Origin: Siphonobacter sp. SORGH_AS_0500
Lineage (GTDB): Bacteria > Bacteroidota > Bacteroidia > Cytophagales > Spirosomataceae
Assembly: GCF_002838835.1 (NCBI RefSeq)
Contig: NZ_NHPP01000013.1
Span: forward strand, 1-64,000
DNA: 64,000 nt
Direction of reading: 5' to 3'
Shown: piece after piece, positions 1-9,504 of the stretch
Layout: the number at the start of each line of letters is the position of its first letter
Position numbering within the stretch: the first letter of the stretch is position 1
The notes under the pieces: generated by a model
The model's input: the letters and a program-made list of their open reading frames with translations, nothing else
Told to the model about the DNA's origin: nothing
The model's database searches: none
Made by a program: the position numbers and the translations under genes

Positions 1-58
1 CCCGCTCCGCCGATGATACTGGGTTTACCCCCGGGAAAGTAGGTAATCGCCTCCCCCT
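1..58 (+). rRNA. rrf: 5S ribosomal RNA, 3' part only
   Basis: The first ~58 bases match the 3' half of a bacterial 5S rRNA: the conserved CCGAUG-AUACUG segment, a GGG/CCC-closed loop IV hairpin, then GAAAGUAGGU and a closing CGCC helix strand. The 5' half lies outside the window. A strong terminator follows about ten bases later, as expected at the end of an rRNA operon. The exact 3' end is estimated. Confidence 0.85.
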
Positions 59-67
59 TATATTCTA

Positions 68-99
68 ACGACTCCTGCCGGGATGCAGGAGTCGTTTTT
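68..99 (+). terminator. Intrinsic terminator of the rRNA operon
   Basis: A perfect 11-bp stem (ACGACTCCTGC / GCAGGAGTCGT) with a 6-base loop is followed by a T-run. It sits directly after the 5S rRNA. Bases 100-345 that follow hold no gene that I can see. Confidence 0.9.
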
Positions 100-345
100 A
101 CTTTTACTCCTAGCCTAGCTGCTTCTATCTTATAACTGTTACTCCCGCTGGAGTATAATTACCTTATTTCACTGCCCATACTTACTGCTTGCGAAATACC
201 AGTCCATCCATATACAATCTAATAACTCTTAAAGCATATACTTAGTATTTTACCTCAGTCTATTCAGTAATTAAAAGTTCTTTTATTCCATTATCCTTTA
301 GGACTCTTTCTTTTAAATTCATAATCTTGTCAAAAATGGATTGTT

Positions 346-1131
346 ATGAATTTAGATCTTACTGGAAAAAATGCCTTGGTTGGAGGTAGCACTCAAGGAC
401 TCGGCTGGGCTACTGCTGTAGAATTGGCTTTACTCGGAGCTAATGTTACCCTTATTGCTCGTAATGAAAAAAGTCTTCAGTCAAAGGTTTTACTTTTACC
501 TAATTCCGGTGAGCAAACGCATACTTATTTAGTAGCTGATTTTTCTGATCATTTACAAGTAGAAAGTGTAGTTAAGAGTTATCTCCAAACGTCTTCTTTT
601 CATATTCTTATTAACAATACGGGTGGCCCTGCTGGAGGTCCCTTGCTTAATGCTTCTCCAGAGGATCTTCAGAAAGCGTTTTCTGCTCATGTTATTTGCA
701 ACCAGTTACTGACGCAATTATTAGTACCCGGTATGAAGCAATCAGGATATGGTCGCATTATCAATATTATTTCTACTTCTGTTAAAAGTCCACTTGAAGG
801 ATTAGGTGTATCTAATACCATTCGGGCTGCTGTGGCTAACTGGTCAAAAACTTTGGCTAATGAGCTAGGGCCGTATGGTATTACGGTTAACAATGTTCTT
901 CCCGGATCGACAGATACAGGCCGCCTTGCTTCCATTATTAAAACAAAAGCTCAGACTACTGGTAAATCAGAAGAAGAAGTTCGGCAACAGATGGCCGACG
1001 AAATTCCAGCTCGCCGGATTGGTACGCCTGAAGAATTTGGAGCCGCTGCCGCCTTTTTATGTACGCCTGCCGCTTCTTATATTAATGGAATTAACCTGCC
1101 CGTAGACGGTGGTCGTTTAGGCTGTTTATAA
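346..1131 (+). CDS. SDR family oxidoreductase with atypical active site
   Basis: A 261-residue short-chain dehydrogenase/reductase with a Rossmann fold. The cofactor-binding glycine motif GGSTQGLG is at residues 13-20, an NNTGG stretch near 90-94, and the active-site Ser is S143. The usual YxxxK pair is missing: its place is taken by SNTIR (residues 156-160), so Tyr and Lys are replaced by Ser and Arg. An FabG-like SDR subfamily carries such replacements, so this is probably a real family property and not damage. The substrate is unknown. The stop is 4 bases before the next gene, so the two are likely co-transcribed. A weak -7-like TAATCTTG lies at 322-329. Confidence 0.85.
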   Translation: MNLDLTGKNALVGGSTQGLGWATAVELALLGANVTLIARNEKSLQSKVLLLPNSGEQTHTYLVADFSDHLQVESVVKSYLQTSSFHILINNTGGPAGGPLLNASPEDLQKAFSAHVICNQLLTQLLVPGMKQSGYGRIINIISTSVKSPLEGLGVSNTIRAAVANWSKTLANELGPYGITVNNVLPGSTDTGRLASIIKTKAQTTGKSEEEVRQQMADEIPARRIGTPEEFGAAAAFLCTPAASYINGINLPVDGGRLGCL

Positions 1132-1135
1132 AATT

Positions 1136-2047
1136 ATGTTACAGGATTTCGTCCAACCTACCTTCTTAAAAAGGGGAGACAAGGTTGCCATTACTGGTTT
1201 GGCTAGTAAGATCGATAATGATGTTTACATTAAACCAGCCCTAGAGCTTCTTCATCAATGGGGGGTAGAAGTTGTAACAGGCCAGTCTTTACATGAAGAA
1301 TGGTTTGCTTTCGCCGGTACTGATTCCATTCGTCAGAACGATTTTCAAACGTTTCTAGATGATTCTTCTATCAAAGCCATTTTCTCTGCTCGTGGGGGGT
1401 ATGGTTCTTCACGTTACCTGGACAAAGTTGACTTCACCCGATTCAAAAATGATCCCAAATGGATCATTGGCTTTTCGGATATTACTGCGGTTTTGTCCCA
1501 TGCATTGACCTTGGGTATTCAAAGTATTCACGGACCTATGCCTAAAACGTTTTTCCAGGATGAAACGGGATCATCATTGGAGTCGCTTCGCAAGGTATTA
1601 TTTGGAGAACTTACTAGTTATCAGTTTGAGCCGCATACGCTTAATCGAGTCGGGAATGCCGATGGGATTTTATTTGGAGGAAACCTATGCCTATTAGCTC
1701 ACCTGATTGGTTCAAAGTCGGACGTGGATACGGCAGGAAAGATATTATTTCTGGAAGATGTCGATGAATACCATTATTCGGTGGATCGATTAATGGTTCA
1801 GCTTAAGCGAGCTGGCAAACTGGATCAACTGAAAGGATTATTGATCGGCAGTTTTTCAGATATGAAAGATAATGCTGAAGATTTTGGAATGACCCCCTAC
1901 GAGATCATTCGTCATTGGACCCAGGAATATGATTATCCCATCGCTTTTGGCGTTGCAATCGGTCATGAAGCTAGAAATCTGGCGATGCCCGTGGGTCGAC
2001 CAGTTCAGTTTGGTGTTAATGAAAATTCTGTTGAGCTAAAGTTTTAA
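1136..2047 (+). CDS. ldcA: LD-carboxypeptidase, peptidase family S66
   Basis: A 303-residue serine peptidase of family S66 (LdcA/MccF). These enzymes remove the terminal D-Ala from murein tetrapeptides during cell-wall recycling; MccF relatives cleave microcin C. The Ser-Glu-His triad is visible: nucleophile S114 in GFSDIT, E207 in FLEDVDE and H277 in AIGHEARN near the C-terminus. ARGGYGSSRYL (85-95) is the usual oxyanion-side loop. Length is normal for the family. No signal peptide is seen, which fits a cytoplasmic recycling enzyme. It follows the SDR gene by 4 bases and its 3' end overlaps the convergent prenyltransferase gene by 4 bases. Confidence 0.88.
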   Translation: MLQDFVQPTFLKRGDKVAITGLASKIDNDVYIKPALELLHQWGVEVVTGQSLHEEWFAFAGTDSIRQNDFQTFLDDSSIKAIFSARGGYGSSRYLDKVDFTRFKNDPKWIIGFSDITAVLSHALTLGIQSIHGPMPKTFFQDETGSSLESLRKVLFGELTSYQFEPHTLNRVGNADGILFGGNLCLLAHLIGSKSDVDTAGKILFLEDVDEYHYSVDRLMVQLKRAGKLDQLKGLLIGSFSDMKDNAEDFGMTPYEIIRHWTQEYDYPIAFGVAIGHEARNLAMPVGRPVQFGVNENSVELKF

Positions 2048-2918
2048 ACGAGTAACATCGTTAATACGCCCGCCATCATGATGTATTTACAAAGAGAGCT
2101 CAGGAAGGCGAAATCCTGCTTGGTATCAGCGTAGAAAAGCCGGTATGCTACAAAGAGGATTGGAATAGAGATAATCATGAAAATATAAGCCAGCGTAGGA
2201 GCATGCAACGGCTTAGTCATGGAAAAAAGTGTAAAAAGAAACAAAGCAATCAAGCCCAGCAGAAAATACTTCGTACGTACCAATCCCCAGCGGATGGGTA
2301 AAGTTTGACAACCAAAGCTTGCGTCTCCTTTCACATCTTCCATGTCTTTAATGATTTCCCGGATCAATGAAATGGCAAAAGCAAATAGGGCATAGATATA
2401 TACTTCACGTTCATTAATCTGATAGTGCACGGCCAGAATGATCAAAGAAAGAGCCGTCAAAAAGGCGACCATAAGGTTACCCCAGAAAGGTAATCGTTTG
2501 AGGTGATTCGAGTAAATCCAGAGGAAAAAGAACGCACAGGTATTGATTAAAAAACCTTTTTATCTACTAAACCTCCCGCAGCAATTCCCATGAAATTGAG
2601 AAAAAGGTTAATGCCCATAGCCCAGCGTCTTTTCAAATAACGGCCAATGATAACCTGATCGGGTTTGTTAATTAGGTCAATTTTAATGTCATAATAGTCA
2701 TTGATGATGTAACCCGCCGCCGCAATACAGGTAGTAGAGAAGATTAACCAGAATAAATGTTTATCCCGAAAGCCTTCATACCAGGCTGTTTCCGGGTGAA
2801 TTAAACAGGCATATACTAAATATTGGGTAATGGCCAGAATGAGTAAATTTGGCCAACGAACCAGACGCAGGAATCCACCAACAATTTGATTATTAGTAGG
2901 TTTGGGTTTATGACGCAT
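2044..2918 (-). pseudogene. UbiA-family prenyltransferase, split by a 1-base frameshift
   Basis: Two minus-strand reading frames join into one UbiA-family membrane prenyltransferase of about 291 residues if one base is restored in the homopolymer near 2549-2554. Both Asp-rich motifs are present, one in each half: NDYYDIKIDLINKPDQ upstream and DMEDVKGD downstream. The NKP ending of the first motif resembles enzymes that prenylate glycerol-phosphate lipids, but the substrate is not certain. The joining peptide (LINTCAFFFLWIYSNHL) is a good transmembrane segment. The ATG at 2918 is chosen because the sequence upstream of it does not look family-like. The break is either an inactivating mutation or a sequencing error. 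Confidence 0.75.
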
Positions 2919-3077
2919 ACCGCGAGTCGCTTGTAATAATTCAGGATAACCTTTTGATACGGAAACAAGTAGCTTAAAAACTATCCAATGTGGATTCAAA
3001 ATTAATAGACGAGAGTTTGCTTCTACGAAACCAACCCTTAAATCATTCTGTTGTAGCTCTGACTAAATGTTATCACT

Positions 3078-4229
3078 ATGAATATCGGCATTGTGTGCTA
3101 TCCAACCTTCGGTGGAAGCGGAGTAGTAGCCACTGAGTTAGGAAAAGCACTCGCCAAAAATGGGCATCGCGTTCACTTCATTACCTACAGCCAGCCCCCG
3201 AGGTTAGATTTCTTCAATGAAAACGTCTTTTATCACGAAGTTTTTATTCCCTCGTATCCTCTTTTTCAGCACCCGCCCTATGAATTGGCCCTTTCCAGTA
3301 AAATGGTTGAAGTGGTCAAAAATCATAACCTGGATTTGCTACATGTGCATTATGCTATTCCGCATGCTTCGGCGGCCTATATGGCCAAACAAATCCTGAA
3401 AACGCAAGGCATTCATATTCCTATCATTACTACCCTGCATGGAACAGACATTACTTTAGTTGGTAAAGATCCCTCTTTTGAGCCCGTAGTAACCTTCAGT
3501 ATTAATGCTTCAGACGGTGTTACAACGGTTTCTGAAAGTTTAAAGCAGGATACTTACGATCAGTTCCCTATTGAACGGGATATTGAAGTAATTCCTAACT
3601 TTATTGACCTGGAGCGTTTCCGCAAGCAGAAAAAAGATCACTTCAAGACCGCTATTGCTCCCAATGGCGAAAAAATATTAGTGCACACCTCTAATTTCCG
3701 GAAAGTAAAACGCATTGAAGACATCCTTCAAATGTTTGCTATTCTGCGGAAACAGACCTGTGTAAAGTTATTATTAATTGGGGATGGTCCCGAGCGGGTA
3801 GGCTTGGAAAAACTGTCCCGTGATCTGGGCATTAGTGCAGATGTCCGTTTCTTGGGTAAGCTTGACGCCATTGAAGAAGTGCTTTCCATTGCCGATATAT
3901 TTGTCATGCCGTCCGAAAAAGAAAGTTTTGGCTTGGCTGCACTGGAAGCCATGGCTTGTGAAGTGCCGGTTATTTCTTCTGATGCCGGAGGCATTCCTGA
4001 AGTAAATATTCCGGGAAAAACGGGCTTTCTTTCAGCTATTGGTGATTACGAAGATATGGCTGAAAAAGCAGCCATTATTCTGCAGGATGATCAATTACCC
4101 ATTTTCAGAGCTAATGCCTTGGCTCGAGCGAAAGAATTTGACATTAATATTATTCTTCCGCGGTATGAATTTTTCTACGAAAAGATTCTTAAGCAAACCA
4201 GTGTATCGGGGTATGAGGTAGCTAAATAG
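3078..4229 (+). CDS. bshA: N-acetyl-alpha-D-glucosaminyl L-malate synthase BshA
   Basis: A 383-residue GT4 glycosyltransferase for the first step of bacillithiol synthesis: UDP-GlcNAc plus L-malate gives GlcNAc-malate. The N-terminus GIVCYPTFGGSGVVATELG is diagnostic of BshA. It also has HVHYAIPHA near residue 95 and THGTD near 123. The C-terminal donor site carries the E-x7-E type signature SEKESFGLAALEAMA. Full length for the family. It is divergent from the prenyltransferase gene, with about 160 bases between the starts, and no consensus -7 element was seen there. The NDH-2 gene follows 45 bases later. Confidence 0.92.
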   Translation: MNIGIVCYPTFGGSGVVATELGKALAKNGHRVHFITYSQPPRLDFFNENVFYHEVFIPSYPLFQHPPYELALSSKMVEVVKNHNLDLLHVHYAIPHASAAYMAKQILKTQGIHIPIITTLHGTDITLVGKDPSFEPVVTFSINASDGVTTVSESLKQDTYDQFPIERDIEVIPNFIDLERFRKQKKDHFKTAIAPNGEKILVHTSNFRKVKRIEDILQMFAILRKQTCVKLLLIGDGPERVGLEKLSRDLGISADVRFLGKLDAIEEVLSIADIFVMPSEKESFGLAALEAMACEVPVISSDAGGIPEVNIPGKTGFLSAIGDYEDMAEKAAIILQDDQLPIFRANALARAKEFDINIILPRYEFFYEKILKQTSVSGYEVAK

Positions 4230-4274
4230 TGGAATAAGCCCTGATTAACAGTATCTTTTTCAACCTATAAGCGT

Positions 4275-5612
4275 ATGCATTATTCAGGTATTCCCAAGAC
4301 TTCCCAAAAACGGGTAGTAATCATCGGTGCTGGCTTTGGTGGCTTGGCCCTGGCTCGTAAACTAGCCAAATACACCGACATACAAACCGTTTTACTGGAT
4401 AAGAATAATTTCCATCAGTTTCAGCCACTGTTTTATCAGGTAGCCATGGCGGGGCTGGAGCCTAGTTCTATTGCTTTTCCTTTGCGAAAAGTATTTCAGA
4501 GCCTGGCCAATGTTCATATTCGGGTTACGCAGGTTGAACATATTGATACTGACCATCGGCTGGTGCATACGTCAACCATGGGTGACATCAGTTACGATTA
4601 CCTCGTGATTGCGGCGGGAGCGGAGACGAATTTTTTCGGGATGAAGAATATCATTGAACGGGCCTTACCTATGAAATCTGTGGGAGAAGCTCTGGCTCTG
4701 CGAAATCGCATGCTGGAAAACTTCGAACGGGCTTTGATTTCAGATGACATGGACGAACGGCAGGGGTTAATGAATGTCGTCGTCGTGGGGGGCGGACCTA
4801 CAGGTGTGGAATTATCCGGAACGCTGGCGGAAATGAAAATGCATATTTTGCCGAAGGATTATCCAGAACTGGATTTCCGGCAAATGCAGATTTACCTGGT
4901 GGAATCAGGAGCTGAGTTACTTGGACCGATGTCGCGGGAATCTCAGGTCAAATCGGAGCAGTATCTGAGGAAATTGGGTATTAATGTCATGCTTAATAAC
5001 CGGGTTACTGATTTTGATGGAAAATTTGTGTATTTACTTGACGGTAACAAACTCCGAACGGATAACCTGGTCTGGACGGCGGGAGTAAAAGCAGCGACTT
5101 TTGAAGGAATTCCCAGTGAGGTTTTAGGGAGAGGTGGTCGGATGAAGACCAACGAATTTTGTCAGGTAGAAGGTTACGATACTATTTTTGCCATTGGTGA
5201 CATTGCTTTGGTTTCTGGTGATGATAAATTTCCTAATGGTCACCCACAGTTGGCTCAGCCTGCCATTCAACAGGGAAAACTCTTGGGTGATAATCTGGTA
5301 AGGCTATTAAAAAAAGAACCCTTGAAGCCTTATAAATACAAAGATTTAGGCTCAATGGCGACGGTGGGACGGAATCTGGCGGTAGTGGATTTACCCTTCT
5401 GGAAATTTCAGGGATTTTTGGCGTGGTTAACCTGGATGTTTGTTCACTTAATGTCCATCGTAGGCGTTAAAAACCGACTTATGATTCTTATCAACTGGGT
5501 TTGGAATTACATTACCTACGATCAATCGCTACGATTAATCATCCGATCGAAGGAGCCTGACGTGAAATCCCAGCCCCAGGAAGCCGAGCCTACACCGATC
5601 AATCCCTCATAA
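4275..5612 (+). CDS. ndh: Type II NADH dehydrogenase (NDH-2)
   Basis: A 445-residue FAD-dependent NADH:quinone oxidoreductase that feeds the respiratory chain without pumping protons. Two dinucleotide-binding motifs are clear: VIIGAGFGGLALA near residue 15 for FAD and VVVVGGGPTGVELSG near 170 for NADH. AIGDIA near 313 is the conserved FAD-contact segment, followed by the quinone-side AQPAIQQG. The C-terminal third has hydrophobic stretches (FLAWLTWMFVHLMSI) that anchor NDH-2 on the membrane. A -7-like element TATCTTTT lies at 4252-4259, 15 bases before the ATG. Confidence 0.9.
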   Translation: MHYSGIPKTSQKRVVIIGAGFGGLALARKLAKYTDIQTVLLDKNNFHQFQPLFYQVAMAGLEPSSIAFPLRKVFQSLANVHIRVTQVEHIDTDHRLVHTSTMGDISYDYLVIAAGAETNFFGMKNIIERALPMKSVGEALALRNRMLENFERALISDDMDERQGLMNVVVVGGGPTGVELSGTLAEMKMHILPKDYPELDFRQMQIYLVESGAELLGPMSRESQVKSEQYLRKLGINVMLNNRVTDFDGKFVYLLDGNKLRTDNLVWTAGVKAATFEGIPSEVLGRGGRMKTNEFCQVEGYDTIFAIGDIALVSGDDKFPNGHPQLAQPAIQQGKLLGDNLVRLLKKEPLKPYKYKDLGSMATVGRNLAVVDLPFWKFQGFLAWLTWMFVHLMSIVGVKNRLMILINWVWNYITYDQSLRLIIRSKEPDVKSQPQEAEPTPINPS

Positions 5613-5648
5613 TTCGAAATTTACGGTAGAAAAAAGGGCTTTTGGCCG

Positions 5649-5656
5649 TACCTTTG
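5649..5656 (+). promoter_or_regulatory. Promoter -7 element TACCTTTG
   Basis: Exact match to the Bacteroidota -7 consensus TAnnTTTG, 48 bases before the ATG at 5705. It shows that the long open frame beginning with TTG at 5642 cannot be the translation start. No clear -33 TTTG at the normal spacing. Confidence 0.6.
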
Positions 5657-5704
5657 CTAGTAATAGTACTACATTTTTCTACACCATTTAGTCTTTGTGT
5701 AGCC

Positions 5705-6361
5705 ATGGAACCACAGAAAATTAAGCCGAAAAACAACGGCAGTAAACAACTCTTCGACAATCCAATTCTGGAAGCTTTATCCAGAACGCACATTTCCATT
5801 CCAGTCTCCATGTTCTTCATTCTTGGAGGCGTTTTAGGCTGGTATGCATTTACCCACACGGATTTATCCAATTGGGCTATCGGCATTTTGTTCTTCACGG
5901 GCGTAATTGCCTTTACTTTTGTTGAATACTGGATGCACCGTAGTGTGTACCACATTGAGCCAACTACCCCGGCTCGGGCGAAGTTTCAGTATACCACGCA
6001 CGGGGTTCATCACGAATACCCAAAAGATAAAAGCCGCCTGGCTATGCCTCCGATTCTGGCAGCCATCATTGCCGGAACCTTATTCCTGATTTTCTTCCTG
6101 ATTATGGGTGAAGCGGCCTACGCCTTTTTCCCCGGATTCATCTGGGGTTATGCAGGGTATCTGTTAGTGCATTACTGCGTTCACGCGTATGCTCCTCCCA
6201 AAAATTTTCTGAAGCATTTGTGGATTAACCACGCTATTCACCACTATAAAGATGGTAACGTGGTTTTTGGCGTTTCTTCGCCCCTGTGGGATTATGTGTT
6301 TAATACCATGGACGATAAGCATCAAAAGAAAGATACAAGTAAGGCGATGGAAACGCTTTAA
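5705..6361 (+). CDS. Fatty acid 2-hydroxylase-like membrane di-iron enzyme
   Basis: A 218-residue member of the fatty acid hydroxylase/sterol desaturase superfamily. His clusters for a di-iron centre are present: WMHRSVYH, THGVHHEYPKD, HYCVHAYAP and NHAIHHYKD. The segment HHEYPKDKSRLAMPP closely follows the eukaryotic FA2H pattern (HH..P.D.SRL..PP), which hydroxylates the 2-position of sphingolipid acyl chains. Bacteroidota make sphingolipids, so a role in hydroxylating ceramide fatty acids is plausible, though not shown by the sequence. Four hydrophobic segments fit an inner-membrane enzyme. Start ATG 5705 is chosen because a promoter -7 box lies at 5649-5656. Confidence 0.85.
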   Translation: MEPQKIKPKNNGSKQLFDNPILEALSRTHISIPVSMFFILGGVLGWYAFTHTDLSNWAIGILFFTGVIAFTFVEYWMHRSVYHIEPTTPARAKFQYTTHGVHHEYPKDKSRLAMPPILAAIIAGTLFLIFFLIMGEAAYAFFPGFIWGYAGYLLVHYCVHAYAPPKNFLKHLWINHAIHHYKDGNVVFGVSSPLWDYVFNTMDDKHQKKDTSKAMETL

Positions 6362-6385
6362 GCATTTCCTGAACTTTTCATAAGT

Positions 6386-6420
6386 AACGAGTCGTTCTTT
6401 CCCAGAGCGACTCGTTTTGC
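6386..6420 (+). terminator. Intrinsic terminator after the fatty acid hydroxylase gene
   Basis: Inverted repeat AACGAGTCG / CGACTCGTT (9 bp) with a 13-base loop, followed by TTTTGC. Confidence 0.75.
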
Positions 6421-6489
6421 TATTTAGTAGACGGCTTAAAATTTCTAAAAGGCACGATTGCCGTCTGGTTTCTTCGTTATTTTGTACGT

Positions 6490-8207
6490 ATGGTTGAGAA
6501 GCGTTGGTCCTATCAGAAACTCCCGGAAACTTCTGAAGATAAACAAACCGTCGAGTCGTTGGCTCAGGCGATTAATGTAAATTCTTTTTTAGCTACGTTG
6601 CTCTGGCAGCGGAACATTCGGGAATTTGATAGTGCGAAATCATTTTTCAGACCTCAGCTCAGCGAATTACACGATCCGATGTTAATGAAAGACATGGATC
6701 GGGCGGTAGAGCGATTAACACTGGCTCTAAATCGGGGCGAAAAAATTCTAATTTACGGCGATTATGATGTAGATGGAACTACATCCGTAGCCTTATTCTA
6801 TGGGTATCTGAAAACCTTCTACGATCATCTGGAATTTTACATTCCGGATCGTTACAAAGAGGGCTACGGCGTTCAAAAGACTGGAATTACTTACGCTGCC
6901 GAAAATGGCTTTACGCTCATTGTAACACTGGACTGCGGGATCAAATCGGTGGACTTGGTGGCGGAAGCTAAGAATTTAGGCATTGATTTTATCATCTGCG
7001 ATCACCACCGTCCGGGTGAAGTTATTCCTGAGGCAGAAGCTGTGCTGGATCCCAAACGGGTAGATTGTCCGTACCCATTCAAGGAATTAACAGGATGTGG
7101 CGTTGGATTCAAGTTATTACAGGCGTATAATCAATACCATCAAATCCCCACAGAGGGCTTGTTTGAATACCTGGATTTATTGGCTATTAGTATCGCAGCG
7201 GACATCGTACCCATTACCGGAGAAAATCGAATTCTGGCTCATTACGGATTAAAACAGCTGAACGCAGCTCCCCGAACGGGCTTACGAACGCTCATTAAGT
7301 CGCATCGCTCAAGCCCCCACTGGATATTACCAACGTTGTGTTTGGAATTAGCCCCCGGATTAATGCGGCAGGCCGTATCAAGCATGCGTATGATGCTGTT
7401 AATCTTTTGCTGTGTGAGGACGAAAACGAAGCCGAAGAATTTGCCCGAATTATTAATACTCATAATACCGACCGTCGCCAGTTTGATACCCGAATCACGC
7501 AGGAAGCCCTGACGATGATTGAAACAGATGATTGGTTAAAATCAGCAAAGTCTACGGTATTATTTAAGAATGACTGGAATAAAGGAGTAGTAGGAATCGT
7601 AGCGAGCCGATGTATTGAACAGTATTATCGACCTACGATTATCCTGACTGAATCCAATGAAAAGGCGGCGGGTTCGGCTCGTTCAGTACCGGGTTTTGAC
7701 GTGTATGAAGCCATTGAAGCCTGCTCGGATTTACTCGAACAATACGGCGGGCATATGTACGCGGCTGGTTTAACTCTGAAAGTGGAAAACGTTCCTGCTT
7801 TCCAACGGCGTTTTGAAGAAGTGGTTTCGCGAAAAATTCAGGAGGAGCATCTAAGTCCACTGGTAGACGTGGATATGAAATTACCTCTTTCGGCCATTAG
7901 TGATAAGTTTTACGGTATTATTAGTCAAATGGGGCCTTTCGGACCCGAAAATATGACGCCGGTGTTTGTAGCCGAACAGGTTCAGCTATACGGTACGCCG
8001 AGAATCCTGAAAGAGAAGCATTTGAAAATGGATGTACGTCAAAGCGGATCACAGATCTTTTCCTGTATTGGTTTTGGAATGGCACACTTTTACGAGAAAT
8101 TGCTAACGGGTCGTCCCTTTGATTTATGCTATCAAGTAGAAATCAACGAATTTCAAGGGAAACGAACTTTACAGTTACAGATTAAAGATATAAAATTCAG
8201 CAAGTAA
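6490..8207 (+). pseudogene. recJ: Single-stranded-DNA exonuclease RecJ, split by a 1-base frameshift
   Basis: RecJ is a 5'-3' single-strand DNA exonuclease of recombination and mismatch repair. The first frame carries the DHH-family motifs DYDVDGTTS (91-99) and DHHRPG (171-176); the second frame carries APRINAAGR-like SPRINAAGR, the DHHA1 GGHMYAAGL motif and the C-terminal OB-like domain. The frames join near 7309-7318 if one base is restored in the AA or CCCCC run, giving a normal product of about 572 residues with the junction reading KPPLDITNVVFGI or SPPLDITNVVFGI. The start ATG at 6490 is only 5 bases after TTTG. The lesion is more likely a sequencing error than true loss of recJ. Confidence 0.85.
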
Positions 8208-8237
8208 GGGGTAGCCCAATAGCTTAGATATACGAAA

Positions 8238-8972
8238 ATGATTCTTCGCACAGAAAACCTGATTAAGAAATACGGACAGCGGCTTGTCAATGATAATGTG
8301 AGTTATCAGGTGGCTCAGGGAGAAATTGTCGGTTTGTTAGGTCCTAACGGAGCTGGAAAGACGACGTCTTTCTACATGGCCACGGGTCTGGTAAAACCTA
8401 ACAGTGGAAAAGTATATCTGGATAATCTGGATGTAACCAATCTCCCGATGTACAAACGGGCTCGTCTGGGGGTGGGTTACCTGGCTCAGGAGGCTTCCGT
8501 TTTCCGTAGTCTGACGGTAGAAGAGAATATTCTGGCCGTGCTGGAACTTCGAGGTGGTATGAACAAAGCCGAGCGGCACGAGAAAATGGAATCGCTACTC
8601 GAAGAATTGAGCTTGACGCACGTTCGAAAAAATAAAGGGCAGGTACTATCTGGAGGAGAACGTCGCCGGACTGAAATTGCCCGAAGCTTAGCGGTAGATC
8701 CTAAATTCATTCTGCTGGATGAACCCTTCGCCGGAGTAGACCCCATTGCTGTAGAAGAGATTCAGGGAATTGTAGCGAAGTTAAAATACCGCAACATTGG
8801 GATATTAATCACGGATCACAACGTGGATGAAACCTTATCCATCACTGATCGGGCCTATTTATTGTTCGAAGGAAAAATCCTTCGTTCGGGTACGCCAGAA
8901 GAACTAGCCGCTGATCCAGTGGTCCGTCGGGTTTACTTAGGAAAGCACTTCGAATTAAAGCGAAAGATTTAA
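8238..8972 (+). CDS. lptB: LPS export ABC transporter ATPase LptB
   Basis: A 244-residue ABC ATPase that powers extraction of lipopolysaccharide from the inner membrane with LptFGC. Walker [10 protein letters not shown] (35-43), Q-loop in [10 protein letters not shown], signature LSGGERRR, Walker [14 protein letters not shown] and H-loop ITDHNV are intact. The [18 protein letters not shown] segment is typical of LptB and separates it from other ABC ATPases. It starts 30 bases after recJ, so it probably shares its transcript. It is followed by a palindrome array. Confidence 0.93.
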   Translation: MILRTENLIKKYGQRLVNDNVSYQVAQGEIVGLLGPNGAGKTTSFYMATGLVKPNSGKVYLDNLDVTNLPMYKRARLGVGYLAQEASVFRSLTVEENILAVLELRGGMNKAERHEKMESLLEELSLTHVRKNKGQVLSGGERRRTEIARSLAVDPKFILLDEPFAGVDPIAVEEIQGIVAKLKYRNIGILITDHNVDETLSITDRAYLLFEGKILRSGTPEELAADPVVRRVYLGKHFELKRKI

Positions 8973-9000
8973 GAAATTATCTTATTCAGCATATGAAGCA

Positions 9001-9335
9001 ATGCCAGCGGAAAAGATGGCATCGACCATACGGAGAGACCTTACTAAATTTAAGCGAATCTTGTGAGTATCCGATGCCAGCTTTTCCGCTGGCATCACTA
9101 GTTATGTTACCTTAAAATAAGCCAAGAACACAAGGGCTAACTCTTTATTACCAGCAGAAAAGCTGGCAGTGTCTACGCAAAGTCCAGTAGATAATGAAAA
9201 CGGAATTACCTATGTATCTGAGGCCAGATTTTTCACTGGTATCACTAGCTACACTACCTTAAAGTAACACAAGAACACACAGACAAGATAAAAGACAAAA
9301 CCGTCCTCCCTTTAACACCAGCAGAAAGCCTGGCA
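9001..9335. repeat. Array of REP/BIME-like small palindromes
   Basis: The space between lptB and purM (8973-9504) has no gene but holds five related hairpin units, at about 9001, 9073, 9151, 9220 and 9318. Each is a TGCCAGC/GCTGGCA-type stem around GGAAAAG or its complement, and they alternate in orientation. 9001-9015 and 9081-9095 are perfect 15-base inverted copies. 9073-9096 is itself a 9-bp hairpin. 9073-9132 and 9220-9279 are diverged direct repeats of 60 bases that end alike in AAGAACACA. This looks like a repetitive extragenic palindrome mosaic. No transposase is adjacent. Confidence 0.75.
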
Positions 9336-9492
9336 GCATTTATTCAAAGCCCATCCATTGTTATTAACCCTCAAGAGCAATAATGGTACTGAAAAAGGTA
9401 ATTCAGTTCAACTAATTTTTGAAGAATACCTTCTGCCTATAAAACTCCAAACTCAAAAGCCCAAACGCTAGGCACATTTCACAAAATCGCCC

Positions 9493-9500
9493 TACCTTTG
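9493..9500 (+). promoter_or_regulatory. Promoter -7 element TACCTTTG of purM
   Basis: Exact TAnnTTTG, ending only 4 bases before the purM ATG. With initiation about 5-8 bases downstream, the transcript would begin at or within the start codon. No -33 TTTG at the usual spacing. Confidence 0.5.
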
Positions 9501-9504
9501 CACC

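Noticed and set aside
2544..2560. Programmed -1 frameshift in the UbiA gene
   Set aside because: The T-run could slip, but there is no canonical phased heptamer, and three other genes show the same one-base loss, which favours sequencing error.
9001..9335. CRISPR array
   Set aside because: Repeat units alternate in orientation, vary in sequence and have irregular spacing; no cas genes are near.
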